Shown: one piece after another, positions 8,651 through 17,130 of the stretch
How the letters are laid out: each line of letters starts with the position of its first letter
Numbering within the stretch: position 1 is the first letter of the stretch
NCBI GenBank assembly: GCA_036824505.1
Contig: DAITAA010000006.1
Coordinates: 62,001 to 126,000 of the forward strand
Direction: 5' to 3'
Origin: SCUD01 sp036824505
GTDB taxonomy: Bacteria > Pseudomonadota > Gammaproteobacteria > Steroidobacterales > Steroidobacteraceae
DNA: 64,000 nt
Translations under genes and position numbers: made by a program
Notes under the pieces: model-generated
The model's database searches: none
Told to the model about the DNA's origin: nothing
What the model saw: the letters and a program-made list of their open reading frames with translations, nothing else

Positions 8651-9019
8651 TCACTTCTCAGCTGCCGCAGCTTGTGGCTGCCCGGACGCCGAATCCGTGG
8701 CCAAGGCTCCGAAATAGTCCAGCTCGCGCCGAAATACGTCGCGGTCCACGGGCGCCAGCACCTCATCAAGCAGGCTGTTCACCGGCCGCCCTTTCAGGTC
8801 GCCAAGGGCCGCCTTCTTCCAGGGCACGACATACATGACCTTCGGCAATTCCCGGTTACCGGTGATCGTCGTCGACTCGAGTTCCAGGCGGTCCAGCACC
8901 TTCGACGGCGAAGGCGCCGGACTGGCTGCCGGCGGCGCAACGGGTGCTGGCGCAGGCTCGGCGGCCAGCGCCACTTGCCCCAGCAGATACAGACCGAGCG
9001 TCACGACAAGTTTCCTCAT
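8651..9019 (-). CDS. small secreted protein of the Ton-like cluster, unknown function
   Basis: 122 aa after choosing ATG 9019, which overlaps the upstream TPR gene stop by 4 bp and has GGAG upstream. It has a clear signal peptide (MRKLVVTLGLYLLGQVALAA), an Ala/Pro linker, then a compact domain LDRLELESTTITGNRELPKVMYVVPWKK ending in DVFRRELDYFGAL. I recognise no family. Position between the TPR gene and exbB suggests a periplasmic accessory to the motor. Confidence 0.75.
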   Translation of the reverse strand: MRKLVVTLGLYLLGQVALAAEPAPAPVAPPAASPAPSPSKVLDRLELESTTITGNRELPKVMYVVPWKKAALGDLKGRPVNSLLDEVLAPVDRDVFRRELDYFGALATDSASGQPQAAAAEK

Positions 9020-12000
9020 GGCACGACTCCTGCGGTTTGGGCCGCGGGGGCGACACGCTGCTTGAGCTCCGCGATCCATGCGGACACCTGCTTGTCCGAG
9101 GCTCCCGTCAGCAGCATGTAACGCTCGAAATGCGGCAGCGCTTCGGCCGGCTGCTGCAGGTAGAGATCCAGCAGCACCCCGATGTTTCGGTGCGTGGCTG
9201 CGCGATCCGGCTCCGCTGCAAGCGACGCGCGGTACACCGCTTCAGCGTCGCGGAACCGCCCGAGATTGCGGTAAGTGATTCCGAGCGCATCGAGCACACC
9301 GGCATCGCCAGTCGCGCGCGCCCGCGCACCTTCCAGTTGCTCGAGGGCCTGCGGCCATTCGCCACGATGCATGGCAAGCAGCCCCAGGTTATAGGCGGGA
9401 GCCAGGAGCGAAGGCGCCCGGGTCCCAAGGTCGGTCCAGATGGCGGCCGCGTCACCAAGTTTCTCTTCGGCGACGAAATTGCCAGCGGTCTGCAACAGCA
9501 CCTCGATCATCGGATCAACCGGCGGCGGGCCCGGCACCGCGGCGACCGCGGCGCCGTCCGTTGGCGCTGTCTCCGGGGCGACGGTCGCCGGGGGCACGAT
9601 GCTCACGATGTAGTCGCTGATGATTTCTGTCTTGCCGTAGCGCGCCGGCTTCAACCCGGCAAGCGCGACAAGACTCTTTCGCACCCATTCGTCGTAGACT
9701 TCGTTCGCGGTTCGGGCCGCATTGATCGCATGGACTTCGATCGCCTTCTCCTCGAATGGATATGCCTGTTCCTCGAGCAGCGTCACGTATTGCTCGAGCG
9801 CATCGGCGTCGAGCCCGGGAGGCCGCTCCGAATCGATCAGGTCCTTGCCGAGCCGGCGATACAGCTCGGCGAGTTCGAAAGTCGCGGCCGTCGTGACTTC
9901 GGCAACGGCGTAAGCGGCCGTCGCCGTGTAGGCCTGCACCGCGGTCTCCATTGCGGCTTTCTTGGCCGCGAGGGAGGTCTTCAACGGCACCGTCAGGCGG
10001 ATTGCGTAAAAGGCATCGCGTGCCGGCGACGCGAGTTCGAGCGACGCCCGGGCTGCCAGGTAGCGCGTCCGGTCGGTACGGCCGCCGCCTGCCGCCGCAT
10101 CCGCGGCGACGATTTCCTTGAGCCAGCGCTGCCGGCCCGGCGCGTCATGCGACAGGTCCGCGAAATCCGCAAGCTTCTGGCGCGCCTCGATTGCCGGAGC
10201 GGCCGGCTCGGGATATCGCTGCACAAACGCCGCCCAGTTCACGGCGGCGCGCTCAGGGTGCCCGCCCTTTTCATTCAGGTCCGCCGCCTGCTCGAGCGCC
10301 AGACGGCGTGCCTCCGCGGATTCGGTCGCCGTATCGGAGATGCGTTCCAGTTCGACCGCCGCGTCGAGCGGGCGGCCTGCCTCGATATACGCGGCGGCAA
10401 GCCGTCTCGGCACGTCGGCGGCGAGCGGGCTCGTGCCATGATCGCGGCGGAATGCCTCCAGCACCTCGATCGCGCGCGGCCACTGCTTCTCGCGCAGCAG
10501 CAATGCGCCGGCATCATACTCGGCATTCACGCGGATACTCGCATTCGGCGCGCGCGCAGCGATGCGCAGGAAGTCGTCGACCGCGCCGTTGGCATCACCC
10601 GCAGCTTGCTTGGCCTCGGCCTGCTTGTAGATCGATGCCGCGATTCGTTCGTCAATGGCCTCGCGGGCCTTGTCACCCGGCGGCACCAGCGGCTGCAGGC
10701 GCTCATAAGCTGCTTCGGCACGATCGAAGCGCGCAAGTTCAAACTCGGAGTCGGCAGTGACATTGAGCGCCAGGCGTTCGCGGTCAACCGGCATCGGCGG
10801 CAGCCCGGCCAGCACCTTGCCAGCCTCGATGATCGCGCGCTCGTAATCGCGGCGCTCATACAGCTGCTGCATCGCCCGCACCTGCACTGCCGGCGCCTCG
10901 GCATGAGCCGGGAATGCCGACGCGAACCGCAGTTCGCCCTCGATCGATTGGGCGCGCCAGGCATCGAAATCCGCGCCACGCAGCGATTCAGCGTGGCGAT
11001 CGTATGCGAGCAGCGACGAATAGGCAGCAGCGGCACTGCGGGGCCCGGGGGGCCGGTCGTAGGCTGTGCGCTCGTACTCGATCGCCGCATCGCGGAACTG
11101 GCCGCTCTCGAACAGCAGGTCGGCCAGCAGGTAATTGGTCTCGGCGATATCCGGCTCGTCCGGGAAGGATTGCAGCATGTCGCGATACCAGCGGGCCGCC
11201 TGCTGATAGTCGGCCGGCTTGCGGCTCTTCTGTGCCAGAGCGTGATAGTGCTGCGCAAGGTCGTGCAGATTCGACTTCAGCTGGGCGACGACTTCCGGCG
11301 CGCTCTCGCGCGTGCGCGAATTCCAGAATGGTCCGTCGAATGCATACAACTCGACATACTCACGCTTGCCCTGCAGCGCCAGTTCTGCGAATCCGCCTTT
11401 CAGATATGCCTCGATGGCGCGACCCTGCAGCACCGGCGAATGCACATCGCCCGGATGCTGCGCCGCATAGGCCCGATAGGTGTCTGCCGCGTCCGTGTAG
11501 CGCTGCTTTTCGACCAAGAGGTCGCCCAGCGCTCCATGCAGGCGCCAGGCATAGGCCGGCGAACCGTGACGCGCAAGCGCGGTGGAAAGCGCACCAGCCG
11601 GATCGTCGGCGGTGAACTGGATGCCGAGAACACGCATCGTGTCGTCCACGAGTTCGCGGTCGGCGCGCGACAACTTGTCCATGCTTTCGATTTCGACGGC
11701 GGGCGAGACCAAAATCTTTCGATCCAGGACCGCCATGAAAGAAACGGAGCTCTCATCGAAGCGCGATTGCTTGAACAGCGCCCAGCCGTGCTTGTAGAGC
11801 GCCTGCTCCTGGAATGCCGTTCCGCTTCCGCGCTGGATGACCGCCTCATAAGCGGCCTGTGCATCCGCCCAGCGTTTCTCGCTGAACAGGATTTCGCCGC
11901 GGCGGAACTGGGCCTCCTCGATATGACGGCTTTCGGGATATTCGGCGACCAGCCGATCCAGGTACATCAGCGCGCGTTCGGGATTGCCTTCCGCTTCCCA

Positions 12001-12387
12001 GGCGCGGCCCAGCTGATAGAGCGCTGAATCGAGCCGCGGATGGTCCGGTGCCTCGACAAGAAGCCGTTCGTAGAGCAGGATCGCGGCGCGTGTCTGTTCG
12101 ACGCCGCCGGCGGGCGCGCTGCCATCACCGCGTTCCGCATCGGCCGCCTCCAGTTCCAGATCGGCAAGCCGGCGCAGCGCCTCTGAGCGCATCCCCGGGT
12201 CGCCGGCATTCAGCTCCAGAAATCGCCGGTAGGCCTCGCGGACCTTCCCGGAATCAACAGGCGCGGCAGGACCCACCTGGACCGGCGCGGTCTTCTTGCG
12301 CAGGTCGCCGACGGTCTGCGCAGCGCACGCAATCGACGCGGTCGCGATCACGAGGCCGGCGAAACCGGAGTGCCAGCCGCGGTTCAT
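9016..12387 (-). CDS. very large periplasmic tetratricopeptide-repeat protein
   Basis: 1123 aa with signal peptide (ending near ACAAQ) and TPR-like helical pairs along nearly its whole length, for example ALYQLGRAWEAEGNPERALMYLDRLVAEYPES near the N-terminus and a classic pair near the C-terminus (DALGITYRNLGRFRDAEAVYRASLAAEP). TPR arrays act as protein-binding scaffolds. Its ATG overlaps the preceding TPR gene stop by 4 bp and its stop overlaps the next start by 4 bp. Large TPR proteins beside ExbB/ExbD genes also occur in gliding-type and other Ton-like systems; the role here is inferred as the periplasmic scaffold on which the motor acts. Confidence 0.85.
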   Translation of the reverse strand: MNRGWHSGFAGLVIATASIACAAQTVGDLRKKTAPVQVGPAAPVDSGKVREAYRRFLELNAGDPGMRSEALRRLADLELEAADAERGDGSAPAGGVEQTRAAILLYERLLVEAPDHPRLDSALYQLGRAWEAEGNPERALMYLDRLVAEYPESRHIEEAQFRRGEILFSEKRWADAQAAYEAVIQRGSGTAFQEQALYKHGWALFKQSRFDESSVSFMAVLDRKILVSPAVEIESMDKLSRADRELVDDTMRVLGIQFTADDPAGALSTALARHGSPAYAWRLHGALGDLLVEKQRYTDAADTYRAYAAQHPGDVHSPVLQGRAIEAYLKGGFAELALQGKREYVELYAFDGPFWNSRTRESAPEVVAQLKSNLHDLAQHYHALAQKSRKPADYQQAARWYRDMLQSFPDEPDIAETNYLLADLLFESGQFRDAAIEYERTAYDRPPGPRSAAAAYSSLLAYDRHAESLRGADFDAWRAQSIEGELRFASAFPAHAEAPAVQVRAMQQLYERRDYERAIIEAGKVLAGLPPMPVDRERLALNVTADSEFELARFDRAEAAYERLQPLVPPGDKAREAIDERIAASIYKQAEAKQAAGDANGAVDDFLRIAARAPNASIRVNAEYDAGALLLREKQWPRAIEVLEAFRRDHGTSPLAADVPRRLAAAYIEAGRPLDAAVELERISDTATESAEARRLALEQAADLNEKGGHPERAAVNWAAFVQRYPEPAAPAIEARQKLADFADLSHDAPGRQRWLKEIVAADAAAGGGRTDRTRYLAARASLELASPARDAFYAIRLTVPLKTSLAAKKAAMETAVQAYTATAAYAVAEVTTAATFELAELYRRLGKDLIDSERPPGLDADALEQYVTLLEEQAYPFEEKAIEVHAINAARTANEVYDEWVRKSLVALAGLKPARYGKTEIISDYIVSIVPPATVAPETAPTDGAAVAAVPGPPPVDPMIEVLLQTAGNFVAEEKLGDAAAIWTDLGTRAPSLLAPAYNLGLLAMHRGEWPQALEQLEGARARATGDAGVLDALGITYRNLGRFRDAEAVYRASLAAEPDRAATHRNIGVLLDLYLQQPAEALPHFERYMLLTGASDKQVSAWIAELKQRVAPAAQTAGVVP

Positions 12388-14309
12388 GGCGCTCCCGCAC
12401 TGGCGCGATCGTAAATCGTTGCAATTGCATACCGCGCCTGCACGGAATACTCGTCCAGGCGGCTGCGTTGCTGCTCGAGCTCATTGATGGCGATGTCTGC
12501 GAGGCGGCGGCCCTGCGCCGCTTTTGCCGCCTCGACGCGAACCGCAAGATCCGCAACCCGCGGGGACACTGCATCAACGCGTACCGCAAGTGCGGCTGCG
12601 CGCTCCGGCGCGCCCTGGCGAGCCTTCACCGACGCTGCCTGGCGCGTGCGGGCGTCGTAGACAGCCGCGTCGAGTTCGCGCATGGCGCGCTGCGCCCGCC
12701 AGAGGCGGGTCTTCCAGGCAGCATCCAGATTCCAGATCACGACTCCACGCGCGAGTCGCGCCTTCTCGCGGGCATCGTCGAAGCTCGCATCGCCTGGGTG
12801 TGTCGCGAGTTCCGCCTCGACACCGGCCAGCATGGACAACCATTCGCGTTCACGGTCGGTCGCGAGAGCGGTGACGTCGCGATCATGCAGCGCGGTTTCC
12901 AGACGTGCGCGCAGTTCATCGCGACGCCGGTTGATATCAGCGACATCCACTGTCGCAAGACGGTTGTCGGCGGCCGGCAGCTTTGCGGCGAATGCGCTCT
13001 TGCGCGTCTCGATCATGTCGGAGAATGCGCCGAGACTGGTTGCCCAGCCGCCGAGGTTCTGCGACATCGCCTCGAGCGACCGATAGGTCTTGAGGCCTTC
13101 CTGAAATTCATGGCCCGCCAGCAGGTGATAGAGATACCGCGACTCTGGTGCATCGGGAAGGTTTGTCAGCTGGGCAAACCAGTCAGGCCGCGTGCCGCTA
13201 TCGGCGTTGAGTGCCGCAGTCAGCAGCCGCCCGGCGCGGATCGCCCCGATCGACTCTTCAATTCGGGCGCGTTCGGCATCGTAGGCTTCGATCGCCTGTT
13301 CGTAGTAACCGACCGCCTGCCCGATCGCCGATAATTCCGCATAGGCATAGGGAACCGCCAGGTAGGATTCCTGGACCGCCGCATCGAGCAGGTCACGCCC
13401 GTGCAGTTCCGCCCAGGGCACCAGCGCCTGCTGGTAGTCTCCGCTCGCAGCGTCAGCCCAGCCTGCGCCCAGCAGCGCTTTGTTCGCCTGCGGCCCCTGC
13501 AGCCGCACCCGGTCGAGCGCGATGCGTGCCGCGGCCGGCTGACCGGCCTGCAGCAAGGCGTAGCCCAGCGCGAGATTGGCCTTGTCGCGCAGCGAGAGCA
13601 GCTCCGGGTCGGTCGTTTCCAGCAACCCGACCTGCTCCAGCATCGCGTGGCCGCGCTCGACGCGACCGTCGCGCACCAATGCCACACCCAGATTGAACTT
13701 CCCATAGGCGGTCCAGCGGTCCGGGCCCTGCCAGCCATCGAGCTCGGCGATGGCCGCGTCGAATTGCCCGCGGTACATCAGCCCCTGCGCGATCAGCAAC
13801 CGACGCTCGGATTCGAGCTCGATCGGAAGACCAGCCGTGACTGCGCGCAAAGCCCGTTCGGACTGCTCGAATTGCCCGCTCGCGTAGAGAACCTTGCCGA
13901 GATAGAACCACGCCCGATCGCGGATCGGCGCCGGCGTCGAAGTGTCAGCCAGAAGGCGTTCAAATATCTCGCGCGCCTCACGGTGCTGGCCAAGTGAAAG
14001 ATACAGGCCGCCACGCAGCAATTCGGCATCGCGGGCATGCGGCTTGAGATAACCCTGCTCCTGATACGCAGACAGGCGCACCAGCGCGTCAAAATGATCG
14101 CGGGAGTAGAAATGGAACAGCACGTCGCCGTAGTGCAGATCCTGCACCTTGACGGGCGGTAGTCCTGCAGGATCGGGCACGCTGATCCGCGCAGCACCCA
14201 GTTCCGGCCTGGTCGCCACGGGAGCCGGCTCCGCCACCGGCACGGAGCCGGCGACCGGCGCAGTCCAGGAGGCAAACACGGCCATGGCGATGATCAGGCG
14301 CAGGACCAA
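12384..14309 (-). CDS. periplasmic TPR-repeat protein
   Basis: 641 aa if started at TTG 14309, which has GGGAGTG 5-6 nt upstream and gives a proper signal peptide (LRLIIAMAVFASWTAPVAGS). ATG 14285 is the alternative; the long in-frame extension upstream overlaps the preceding gene and has no secretion signal. The body has repeated TPR-like helix pairs (REIFERLLADTSTPAPIRDRAWFYLGKVLYASGQFEQSERALRAV in pieces, then further units), and the C-terminal 150 residues look like long helices. Coupled by ATGA to the larger TPR gene downstream; likely partners in one scaffold. Confidence 0.82.
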   Translation of the reverse strand: MVLRLIIAMAVFASWTAPVAGSVPVAEPAPVATRPELGAARISVPDPAGLPPVKVQDLHYGDVLFHFYSRDHFDALVRLSAYQEQGYLKPHARDAELLRGGLYLSLGQHREAREIFERLLADTSTPAPIRDRAWFYLGKVLYASGQFEQSERALRAVTAGLPIELESERRLLIAQGLMYRGQFDAAIAELDGWQGPDRWTAYGKFNLGVALVRDGRVERGHAMLEQVGLLETTDPELLSLRDKANLALGYALLQAGQPAAARIALDRVRLQGPQANKALLGAGWADAASGDYQQALVPWAELHGRDLLDAAVQESYLAVPYAYAELSAIGQAVGYYEQAIEAYDAERARIEESIGAIRAGRLLTAALNADSGTRPDWFAQLTNLPDAPESRYLYHLLAGHEFQEGLKTYRSLEAMSQNLGGWATSLGAFSDMIETRKSAFAAKLPAADNRLATVDVADINRRRDELRARLETALHDRDVTALATDREREWLSMLAGVEAELATHPGDASFDDAREKARLARGVVIWNLDAAWKTRLWRAQRAMRELDAAVYDARTRQAASVKARQGAPERAAALAVRVDAVSPRVADLAVRVEAAKAAQGRRLADIAINELEQQRSRLDEYSVQARYAIATIYDRASAGAP

Positions 14310-14313
14310 GGGA

Positions 14314-14859
14314 TCACTCCCAGACCCGCACGACAAATTCGGGCTGCAGCTTGCGCAGCCGGTCGCTGATGCGAAGCTCGACGTACTTTGCGCCGACACC
14401 CTTTTCGACCGTCAGGGTGGTCCCGCGCTTGTAGTCGCGCTGATGCGTGCCCTGCCCGGTGAAGAATGCAACCAGCTCATGCTCCCCCGCCTTCATGTTG
14501 CCGAGCCAGACCCGCTGCACGCCACCGCGCAGCAGTGCCTCGCGCTCACGCGCGGTGTACAGGTAATTCGCGACTTCCTTGCCGTCGATACGGATCTGCA
14601 CCGCGTCGAGATCGAAGAAAGTGCCGACGTCCATGGAGACGAATACGGCGATCTGCGTACTCGCCGGAAACAGCAGGTCTTCTTCAAGCATGAACAGGTC
14701 GCGATTGAGGTCAACGACCTCGCGACGCAATTGCTGAACCTCCGCATCGAGCGCCGAGCGTTCCGGCGCAGGCGGCGGTGGCGGCTCATCCGCCCGGCTC
14801 GTTGCCAGGGACAGCAGCATGATTGCGGGTACCACGGTTGCCTTCATCCAAGCTCTCAT
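14314..14859 (-). CDS. secreted coiled-coil protein of unknown function
   Basis: 181 aa. Signal peptide (about 1-23, MKATVVPAIMLLSLATSRAD), a proline linker, a predicted coiled coil (about 36-62, LDAEVQQLRREVVDLNRDLF), then a beta-rich domain (FVSMDVGTFFDLDAVQIRIDGKEV onward) to the end VVRVWE. No family recognised. It ends 4 bp before the TTG start of the TPR gene, so it is part of the same transcript; a periplasmic or outer-membrane adaptor is plausible but unproven. Confidence 0.72.
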   Translation of the reverse strand: MRAWMKATVVPAIMLLSLATSRADEPPPPPAPERSALDAEVQQLRREVVDLNRDLFMLEEDLLFPASTQIAVFVSMDVGTFFDLDAVQIRIDGKEVANYLYTAREREALLRGGVQRVWLGNMKAGEHELVAFFTGQGTHQRDYKRGTTLTVEKGVGAKYVELRISDRLRKLQPEFVVRVWE

Positions 14860-14874
14860 GTCGGGTGTTCCTGT

Positions 14875-15390
14875 CTATTCATCGATGAGATCGCGCAATT
14901 GCACCAGCAGGCCGCGTTCCTCGCGCTCGTCGAGCGCGTCGTAACGGGCACGGATGACACCGTTCCGGTCGATCAACAGGATCAGCGGCAGGCGGTCAGC
15001 CTCATAGGAGCGGCTGACCTTCTTGCCGGCATCCACCAGCACCGGATAATCGACGCCAGCGGCCGCCGAAATGGGCGCAGCACTGGCTGGCTCCTCGTCG
15101 AGGTTGACCGAAAGGACGACGAGACCGGCGGGCGCATAGGTCTTCCGCAGTTTTTCGAATCGCTCGAGTTCGCGCCGGCAGTCGCCGCACCAGCTCGCCC
15201 AGAACAGGAGTGCTACGACCTCGCCACGGTGTTCGGACAGGCGGTGATTGGTGCCCGCGATGGAGCGCAGGGCGAAATCAGGCGCGGTTGACGCCATGAC
15301 CGGCGCAGCGAGCGTGATCAATACGGTGACGGCGGCAACGAAGCGCCCTACGCGCCGGTCGTCGTCCCCGAGATCCCGAGTTTTGGCCAT
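14875..15390 (-). CDS. TlpA/ResA-like thioredoxin with WCGDC active site
   Basis: 171 aa from ATG 15390: membrane/signal segment (about 15-34), then a thioredoxin fold with LLFWASWCGDCRRE (cysteines 68 and 71) and the cis-Pro loop region RLPLILLIDRNG. Periplasmic thiol reductases of this type help keep CxxCH cysteines reduced for haem attachment, which fits a locus rich in c-type cytochromes. A GTG at 15519 overlapping the upstream stop (GTGA) would add 43 residues before the signal, so 15390 is preferred, but its ribosome site is weak. A second thioredoxin lies in the opposite arm at 25113. Confidence 0.82.
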   Translation of the reverse strand: MAKTRDLGDDDRRVGRFVAAVTVLITLAAPVMASTAPDFALRSIAGTNHRLSEHRGEVVALLFWASWCGDCRRELERFEKLRKTYAPAGLVVLSVNLDEEPASAAPISAAAGVDYPVLVDAGKKVSRSYEADRLPLILLIDRNGVIRARYDALDEREERGLLVQLRDLIDE

Positions 15391-15515
15391 CTTGTTGGTC
15401 CGTCGGACGGTCGACGGCTCATGCTCCTGCTGTTCGTCCCGGGTGACATAATGCCGAGGCAGCGGGCACGAAACCACTGCCGTTTCAGGCATCGTCTGCC
15501 GCGGCCCGGCTGAGT

Positions 15516-17117
15516 TCACACGATCGTGCCGCTAACTATCGGGTTGAACGCGATCAGGCTGTCCTGCAGGGTCGCCGAGCCCAATCCGTGACCCGGGAAC
15601 AGGGTTCCAAAGTTCCCCTGCTCGCCGTGCAATGCCATGTAGTTCAGGATCACTGTCTCCACCAGCAGGTTGACGTTGTTCGCTGCCGGAGTGCCGGCGG
15701 TTTCCACCGACGCGTCCTGCCGGAACCAGCCGATCTGTTGATGCTGCTCCGGGGGGCGGCTGTCGCCCGTGTAGAGCTGCGACCGGCCCCGCGGATTGTA
15801 GACGAGGAAGAACGAGGCGGCAGTCTGCTGGTTGTCGCTGGTCCAGTCGAACTTGCCGCGCCCGTCGACACTGTTGTCCACCTGGCCGTCTGCGGACAGC
15901 GAACCGTCGCTGAAAACATAGAGCATCAGCGGCACGCCACGCCGCGCCGCGTATTCGAGACAGGCACCCATGCAGCGGCCGGCCCGCAGGTCGCGCAGCT
16001 CTCCCGTCGCGCGTCCCTGGCCATGGTAATCATAGCCGCCCATCGTGATCGTGCCGGCGCCGGCATAACCATTGATGACGAGTTTCATGACCGCTGCGGT
16101 CTTGCGGAACTCCTCGTCATTGTCGAATTCGGCGCGGCTGAAGATGCCCGTTGCCCCGACGATGTCCGGATCGAGCTCTGGATTGAGCGCCGACGGATCG
16201 CCATAGCGATCGGTCAGGTCGGCCGCCTTGACGTAGTTGCAGCGCACCAGGTCCTTGATCACCGCATCGCGGGTGATCATCGTGTTCACGCGCGCGAGCT
16301 TGCGATCCGACAGGCGCTGGATCGACTCCATGACGCGCACTGCATCGGCCTGGTCAAGGAGCCCCACGAGCTTGCCGGTGTCCACCAGGCCCGTGACGTC
16401 GCTGGTGCGGTCCACCTTGGTCGGCCGTACCGAGGCATCGACCATGGCGATGGGCGACATCGAATTGCCGCCCGATTCGGAACTTTCCGAGCCGATGAGC
16501 GTCAGCAACTCGCCATTCGCGCCGGCGCGATAAATGCCGTACATCGGATTGTGCGGATTGTTCCCGGTATCGTTCTCGGAGCGCGCCGGGATTACTGCGC
16601 CGTTGATCGCAGCAGCCGTCGTCGGGCTGACGCGTTCGACGATGCCGCGCTTGAAGGCGCTGTCCAGATGGAATGCGAGGCCCAGGCTGCGATCCACGAA
16701 ATCATTGGTCGCGCTCGCCGGATTCGGGGCATTCGGCACCATGTCGCCCGGCAGGCCGAGGCGCCCATAACCGGCAACCGACAGGAAGTCGAGCTGGCCA
16801 CCCGTGCCGCCGACCAGCACGTTGGAACCGACCATGTTGGCACCGCCCGCAAGGTCGATGCAGATGAATGGGATCTTGCCGGCGCCCTGCACGGCAATGC
16901 CGCAGGCCTGCTTCAGCGCCTCGAGATCCGGTGACAGCGCGGCCTGTGCCGCGCGCGGAATCGCGAACAGCCCGAAGACAGTGGGCGCGATCACGGTTGC
17001 CGCACCGCTGATGAAGCCCTGCGAGATGAACTGGCGGCGCGTCACCGGCCGCGGGTGGTCCGGCTGGCGAAGCGGCTCATCCGGATGGAGCGCCCTGCGA
17101 CTGGTTTTTCTCCTCAT
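15516..17117 (-). CDS. Tat-exported protein, DUF1501-like by context
   Basis: 533 aa from ATG 17117 (GAGGT about 9 nt upstream, 13 bp after the preceding stop). A twin-arginine signal is clear: R27-R28 in VTRRQFISQG followed by a hydrophobic stretch ending in AAQA. Tat export implies folding or cofactor insertion in the cytoplasm. The mature part (ICIDLAGGANMVGSN..., GGYDYHGQGRATGE...) recalls DUF1501-type secreted proteins, which are often paired with secreted cytochromes carrying LamG or DUF15xx domains, as here. I cannot assign a reaction. The long open frame upstream of 17117 overlaps the preceding gene and is not used. Confidence 0.65.
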   Translation of the reverse strand: MRRKTSRRALHPDEPLRQPDHPRPVTRRQFISQGFISGAATVIAPTVFGLFAIPRAAQAALSPDLEALKQACGIAVQGAGKIPFICIDLAGGANMVGSNVLVGGTGGQLDFLSVAGYGRLGLPGDMVPNAPNPASATNDFVDRSLGLAFHLDSAFKRGIVERVSPTTAAAINGAVIPARSENDTGNNPHNPMYGIYRAGANGELLTLIGSESSESGGNSMSPIAMVDASVRPTKVDRTSDVTGLVDTGKLVGLLDQADAVRVMESIQRLSDRKLARVNTMITRDAVIKDLVRCNYVKAADLTDRYGDPSALNPELDPDIVGATGIFSRAEFDNDEEFRKTAAVMKLVINGYAGAGTITMGGYDYHGQGRATGELRDLRAGRCMGACLEYAARRGVPLMLYVFSDGSLSADGQVDNSVDGRGKFDWTSDNQQTAASFFLVYNPRGRSQLYTGDSRPPEQHQQIGWFRQDASVETAGTPAANNVNLLVETVILNYMALHGEQGNFGTLFPGHGLGSATLQDSLIAFNPIVSGTIV

Positions 17118-17130
17118 CGGTGCAAGTACC

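Noticed and set aside
8944..12027. 1027-codon open frame on the plus strand
   Set aside because: It lies opposite the 1123-aa TPR gene; the translation is Arg/Cys-rich without domains or signals, and GC-rich codon bias on the minus strand explains the open frame.
12048..13334. 428-codon plus-strand frame
   Set aside because: Antisense to the two TPR genes, Arg-rich, no promoter or ribosome site.
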